From Anaerolineales bacterium UBA3905 (lineage in GTDB: Bacteria > Chloroflexota > Anaerolineae > Caldilineales > Caldilineaceae): a stretch of 8,490 nucleotides of DNA. A model generated the notes under the pieces. It was not told the DNA's origin. It made no database searches and saw only the letters and a program-made list of their open reading frames with translations. Positions 6,296 through 8,490 of the stretch are shown one piece after another. Numbering within the stretch: position 1 is the stretch's first letter; every line of letters begins with the position of its first letter. Location of the stretch: contig DGFH01000230.1 of the NCBI GenBank assembly GCA_002391565.1, positions 6,187 to 14,676 on the forward strand, written 5' to 3'. A program made the translations under genes and the position numbers.

Positions 6296-7096
6296 ATGGC
6301 ATTGCAGTTGCCTGTTATCTCGACAGGTCGCCCCCTGTGGATTGGGATTACGTCGCGGCATGGCCGTCCAGAATGGTTGCAACAAAATACGCGCAACTAT
6401 CTGGCCATGGTCGCCAGCTATCAGGCGACGCCGGTGGTGCTGACGCCGGATCTGGTGGCAATTCTCCCAGATGGGCAGCGCTACACACCGTCGTCATCGG
6501 GACGCCTGCCCGAGGCTGTGCTCGATGCGCTGGATGGCTTGATCTTGTCGGGAGGGGGCGATGTGGCGCCGCACTACTTCAACCAACCCCTGGCGGGCGC
6601 CGAAGAAGAGAGCATCGATCTCAAACGCGATGAACTGGAGATTGGGCTGGCTCAGGCGGCGCTGGCGCGTAACCTGCCGATCTTTGGCATCTGTCGCGGC
6701 TGCCAGGTGCTCAATGTGGCGGCAGGCGGCGCCATGATTCAGCACCTTGACGGCCATCGCTCGCCGATGGATGGCGCCACGCGCTTTCATGCCGTGCGCG
6801 TGGCGGAAACCAGTCGGCTGCATGAGATTGTCGGCGCCGATCAGTTCGAGGTCAATACGTTTCATCATCAGGGGATGGATCAGGCGTCGCTGGCGCCGGA
6901 TTTTCGGGCGGCCGCATTGGCTGACCCGGATCACTGGCTGGTCGAAGCGTACGAGAGTATGCGTCACACCTGGGTGATCGGTGTGCAATGGCATCCTGAG
7001 CGTATCTTCGAGTTGGGAGAAGCGCATCGCCGCCTGTGGGAAAGTTTCATCACGGCATGCAGCAGCTATCGCCAACGAACAATGGCTGACGGCTGA
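6296..7096 (+). CDS. Class I glutamine amidotransferase-like hydrolase (peptidase C26, PuuD-like)
   Basis: A 266-residue soluble protein, the usual length of gamma-glutamyl-gamma-aminobutyrate hydrolases. It opens with WIGITSRHG, the typical start of the family. Next come the SGGGDVAPHYF strand and oxyanion region (85-95), the nucleophile elbow GICRGCQVLN with Cys133, and GVQWHPE with His233 and Glu235 completing the Cys-His-Glu triad. NTFHHQGMDQ is the usual segment that precedes the substrate lid. Relatives cleave gamma-glutamyl amides such as gamma-glutamyl-GABA in putrescine breakdown. No other Puu gene is present here, so the substrate stays open. ATG 6296 was preferred for its ribosome-site spacing; earlier GTG/ATG starts would add at most three residues. 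Divergent from the dehydrogenase gene and convergent with the kinase gene. Confidence 0.9.
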   Translation: MALQLPVISTGRPLWIGITSRHGRPEWLQQNTRNYLAMVASYQATPVVLTPDLVAILPDGQRYTPSSSGRLPEAVLDALDGLILSGGGDVAPHYFNQPLAGAEEESIDLKRDELEIGLAQAALARNLPIFGICRGCQVLNVAAGGAMIQHLDGHRSPMDGATRFHAVRVAETSRLHEIVGADQFEVNTFHHQGMDQASLAPDFRAAALADPDHWLVEAYESMRHTWVIGVQWHPERIFELGEAHRRLWESFITACSSYRQRTMADG

Positions 7097-7120
7097 CGTG
7101 TTGACGCCTGACGTATGACG
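7087..7120 (+). repeat. Five TGACG units at heptad spacing
   Basis: TGACG starts at 7087, 7094, 7102, 7109 and 7116, with intervals of 7, 8, 7 and 7. The units read TGACGGC, TGACGTGT, TGACGCC, TGACGTA, TGACGCC. The run covers the last codons of the amidotransferase-like gene, its TGA stop, and almost the whole 25-nt gap to the convergent kinase gene. This resembles the short tandem heptamer repeats known in some cyanobacteria; no function is visible. Confidence 0.75.
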
Positions 7121-7121
7121 C

Positions 7122-8270
7122 CTACATCTCCACCGTAATGACTGCGCCACGATCGGGGTTGTTGCCAGCATAGATGCGCCCGCCGTGCGCCTCGGCCACC
7201 ATGCGGCAGAAAGCTAGCTCCAACCCCAGTTCCGCCTTACCCTGCTCCTTCATGTGCACGGCTTCGTATTGGTCGAACATGCGCACGAAGTCTTCCGGCG
7301 GGATGCCGCGCCCCTGATCGAGCACACTCAAGCGGACAGCCGGAAGATTCGTCGCCGTCTCGTCACTCAGCCCCGTGCGCGGATACTCGGCCACAATGGT
7401 CACCGTCGTTTGGGGAGGCGAGAACTTCAGCGCGTTCGCCACCAGATTTTCCACCACGCGCTGGAAGAGAGCTACATCGGCAATCACCGGGTAGGACTGA
7501 CCCTGGGTCTTAAGCACCAATGAGACGCCCTGGGCTTCGGCATAGGGCGCCAGCTTGCTGCGCACCTGCTCTAGCAGATGATCTACATAGAGAGGGCTGC
7601 GTGACAGCGAGAGCTTGCCGCGCTCCATCTTGGCCAGCATGAGCATATCGTCCAGGAAGCTGCTCATCTTCTGCGCTTCATTGGTCGCCATATCGAGATA
7701 GCGCATATGCTCTGGCGACACACTGCCCTTGCGTTTGAGCAATTGTAGATAGAGCATGACCGCCGCCAACGGATTGCGCAGGTCGTGGACGATCATATAC
7801 GAAAGCGCCTGACGCAACTCCAACATCCGTTCGAGCTGGTCGTACTGGGTCTTGATGCGCAGCATCGTGCGTACGCGCGCCTGGAGCTCCAGCCGCGAGA
7901 CCGGTTTAGTAAGGAATTCGTCAGCTCCCACTTCCAACCCACGCACACGATCCTGAACAGCATCGAGCGCCGTGATTAAGATAATCGGAATATGCTGAAA
8001 GGCGATCGACTGTTTGAGCTCGTAACAAACGGCATATCCATCCATCTCCGGCATCATGACGTCGAGCAAAATCACGTCAGGAGCCAATTCTGGCATTCGA
8101 CGTAGTAGTTCCTTACCGCTTGCCAACGACTGAATATCCAGGTCTTCGGCAGTAAGCAGGGCGCACAATGCCTCGCGGCTAGACGGTTCGTCATCGACTA
8201 CGACGACGCGTTTCTGTTGGATGACACCAACATTGGTCAGCAAGTCGGTGCTCTCTGTGACTCCAGTCAT
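7122..8270 (-). CDS. Hybrid response regulator-histidine kinase (REC-HisKA-HATPase)
   Basis: A 382-residue cytosolic signalling protein with no membrane segments. Residues about 20-137 form a receiver domain: acidic pair Asp26-Asp27, phospho-acceptor Asp70 in LLDVMMPEMDG, Thr100, and Lys122 in LTKP. A coiled linker leads to the dimerisation/phosphotransfer helix with His162 in MIVHDLRNP. The ATP-binding domain has the N box NLVANALKFSPP (Asn279), the G1 box DQGRGIPP (318-325), and a G2 region ELGLELAFCRMV. In this G2 region two of three expected glycines are glutamates (Glu347, Glu351). It probably receives phosphate from another kinase at the N-terminus and signals through its own kinase core; the partner and output are not in the window. 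ATG 8270 was chosen because GAGGA (8279-8283) lies 8 nt upstream. The frame stays open to a TTG at 8339, which has no ribosome site and adds a His/Thr-rich, unconserved-looking stretch. Confidence 0.93.
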   Translation of the reverse strand: MTGVTESTDLLTNVGVIQQKRVVVVDDEPSSREALCALLTAEDLDIQSLASGKELLRRMPELAPDVILLDVMMPEMDGYAVCYELKQSIAFQHIPIILITALDAVQDRVRGLEVGADEFLTKPVSRLELQARVRTMLRIKTQYDQLERMLELRQALSYMIVHDLRNPLAAVMLYLQLLKRKGSVSPEHMRYLDMATNEAQKMSSFLDDMLMLAKMERGKLSLSRSPLYVDHLLEQVRSKLAPYAEAQGVSLVLKTQGQSYPVIADVALFQRVVENLVANALKFSPPQTTVTIVAEYPRTGLSDETATNLPAVRLSVLDQGRGIPPEDFVRMFDQYEAVHMKEQGKAELGLELAFCRMVAEAHGGRIYAGNNPDRGAVITVEM

Positions 8271-8278
8271 CTTTGCTG

Positions 8279-8283
8279 TCCTC
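8279..8283 (-). promoter_or_regulatory. Ribosome binding site fixing the kinase start
   Basis: GAGGA on the minus strand lies 8 nt before ATG 8270. The longer alternative from TTG 8339 lacks any purine-rich site before it. Confidence 0.7.
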
Positions 8284-8369
8284 ACGATTTGGTTGCGCCG
8301 CCGGCAGTGAATGTGCGTTGTTGTGTGGGTGTTGTTCAAGCAGGCGTAAGCATTCCGTTAGCTGCTTCA

Positions 8370-8398
8370 GTTATATCATATTGTTGAAAAGTCAACAA
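8370..8398 (-). promoter_or_regulatory. Candidate promoter of the kinase gene
   Basis: On the minus strand, TTGTTG (8398-8393) and TATAAC (8375-8370, 5 of 6 to TATAAT) are 17 nt apart. They predict a start near 8363 and a leader of about 90 nt. The -35 match is weak, so an activator may be needed. Confidence 0.5.
8381..8398. promoter_or_regulatory. 18-bp palindromic operator candidate
   Basis: TTGTTGA (8381-8387) and TCAACAA (8392-8398) are perfect inverse copies around a 4-bp centre AAAG. The palindrome covers the -35 hexamer and the first part of the spacer of the kinase promoter candidate, the position where a dimeric repressor would block polymerase. The binding protein is unknown. Confidence 0.5.
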
Positions 8399-8429
8399 GC
8401 CTTCTGTAACTTGTGCGCTGCGCTGGCAA

Positions 8430-8490
8430 TTACTGACCGCTAGGTTAACCGTTTATCTTCCCGGAAGCTTTGGAGCTTCCGGGAAGATTG
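8430..8490 (-). repeat. 61-bp hairpin repeat, copy B (inverted; may continue past the window)
   Basis: Read on the minus strand, this copy matches copy A over 61 bases. The differences are two tail substitutions (CAG to CGG and TCAAT to TCAGT) and an inverted loop. The 15-bp stem (8455-8469 with 8474-8488) is perfect. The plus-strand loop at 8470-8473 is TTGG, as in copy A, although the tails point in opposite directions. The window ends exactly at the matching boundary, so the true right end is not known. Confidence 0.9.

Larger units (their letters stand above)
8271..8490. other. Upstream region of the kinase gene
   Basis: A non-coding stretch of 220 bases to the window edge. It holds the ribosome site (8279-8283), an AT-rich promoter candidate (8370-8398) overlapped by an 18-bp palindrome, and copy B of the 61-bp hairpin repeat at the very end. 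No gene was seen. Confidence 0.6.

Noticed and set aside
1620..8490. Composite transposon bounded by the inverted repeats
   Set aside because: The enclosed genes are ordinary metabolic and signalling genes, no transposase or recombinase is present, and no target duplication can be seen because the window ends at copy B.

Overview
This window is GC-rich bacterial chromosome with seven protein genes and no rRNA, tRNA, CRISPR array or recognisable transposase. The gene content is a GT-C type membrane glycosyltransferase with a PDE acidic motif, a Gfo/Idh/MocA oxidoreductase, a clan-A-like secreted glycoside hydrolase and a cytosolic receiver-kinase hybrid. This resembles a Chloroflexota genome (Caldilinea/Anaerolineae type), but that placement rests on recall of family style and not on a search.

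Layout from left to right. Positions 1-245 (minus) hold the N-terminus of a membrane glycosyltransferase that runs off the left edge. Positions 361-1515 (minus) encode a divergent Gfo/Idh/MocA oxidoreductase. A 389-bp divergent intergenic region (1516-1904) carries a striking hairpin repeat and a promoter for an aldo/keto reductase (1905-2903, plus). That gene converges on a secreted glycoside hydrolase (2995-5046, minus), and a strong hairpin between them probably terminates both. Just upstream of the hydrolase on the same strand is a D-2-hydroxyacid dehydrogenase (5090-6067), so the two probably form a dehydrogenase-hydrolase operon. A divergent region with two inverted repeats separates it from a class I glutamine amidotransferase-like hydrolase of the gamma-glutamyl-GABA hydrolase type (6296-7096, plus). 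That gene ends in a run of degenerate TGACG heptads. It converges on a receiver-histidine kinase hybrid (7122-8270, minus), whose promoter overlaps an 18-bp palindrome.

Most of the enzymes (oxidoreductase, aldo/keto reductase, hydrolase, hydroxyacid dehydrogenase, glycosyltransferase) fit carbohydrate or small-metabolite turnover, but only the dehydrogenase-hydrolase pair is arranged like an operon. The others have separate promoters, so a single pathway is not shown.

The most notable non-coding structure is a 61-bp element present twice, at 1620-1680 and in inverted orientation at 8430-8490. It is built on a perfect 15-bp stem with a TTGG loop followed by a conserved tail. The two copies bracket about 6.9 kb, and their loops are flipped relative to their tails. 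Other points worth a second look are loss of canonical catalytic or cofactor residues in the Gfo/Idh/MocA protein, glycine-to-glutamate replacement in the kinase G2 box, and a terminator-like hairpin in the divergent leader at 6128-6171.
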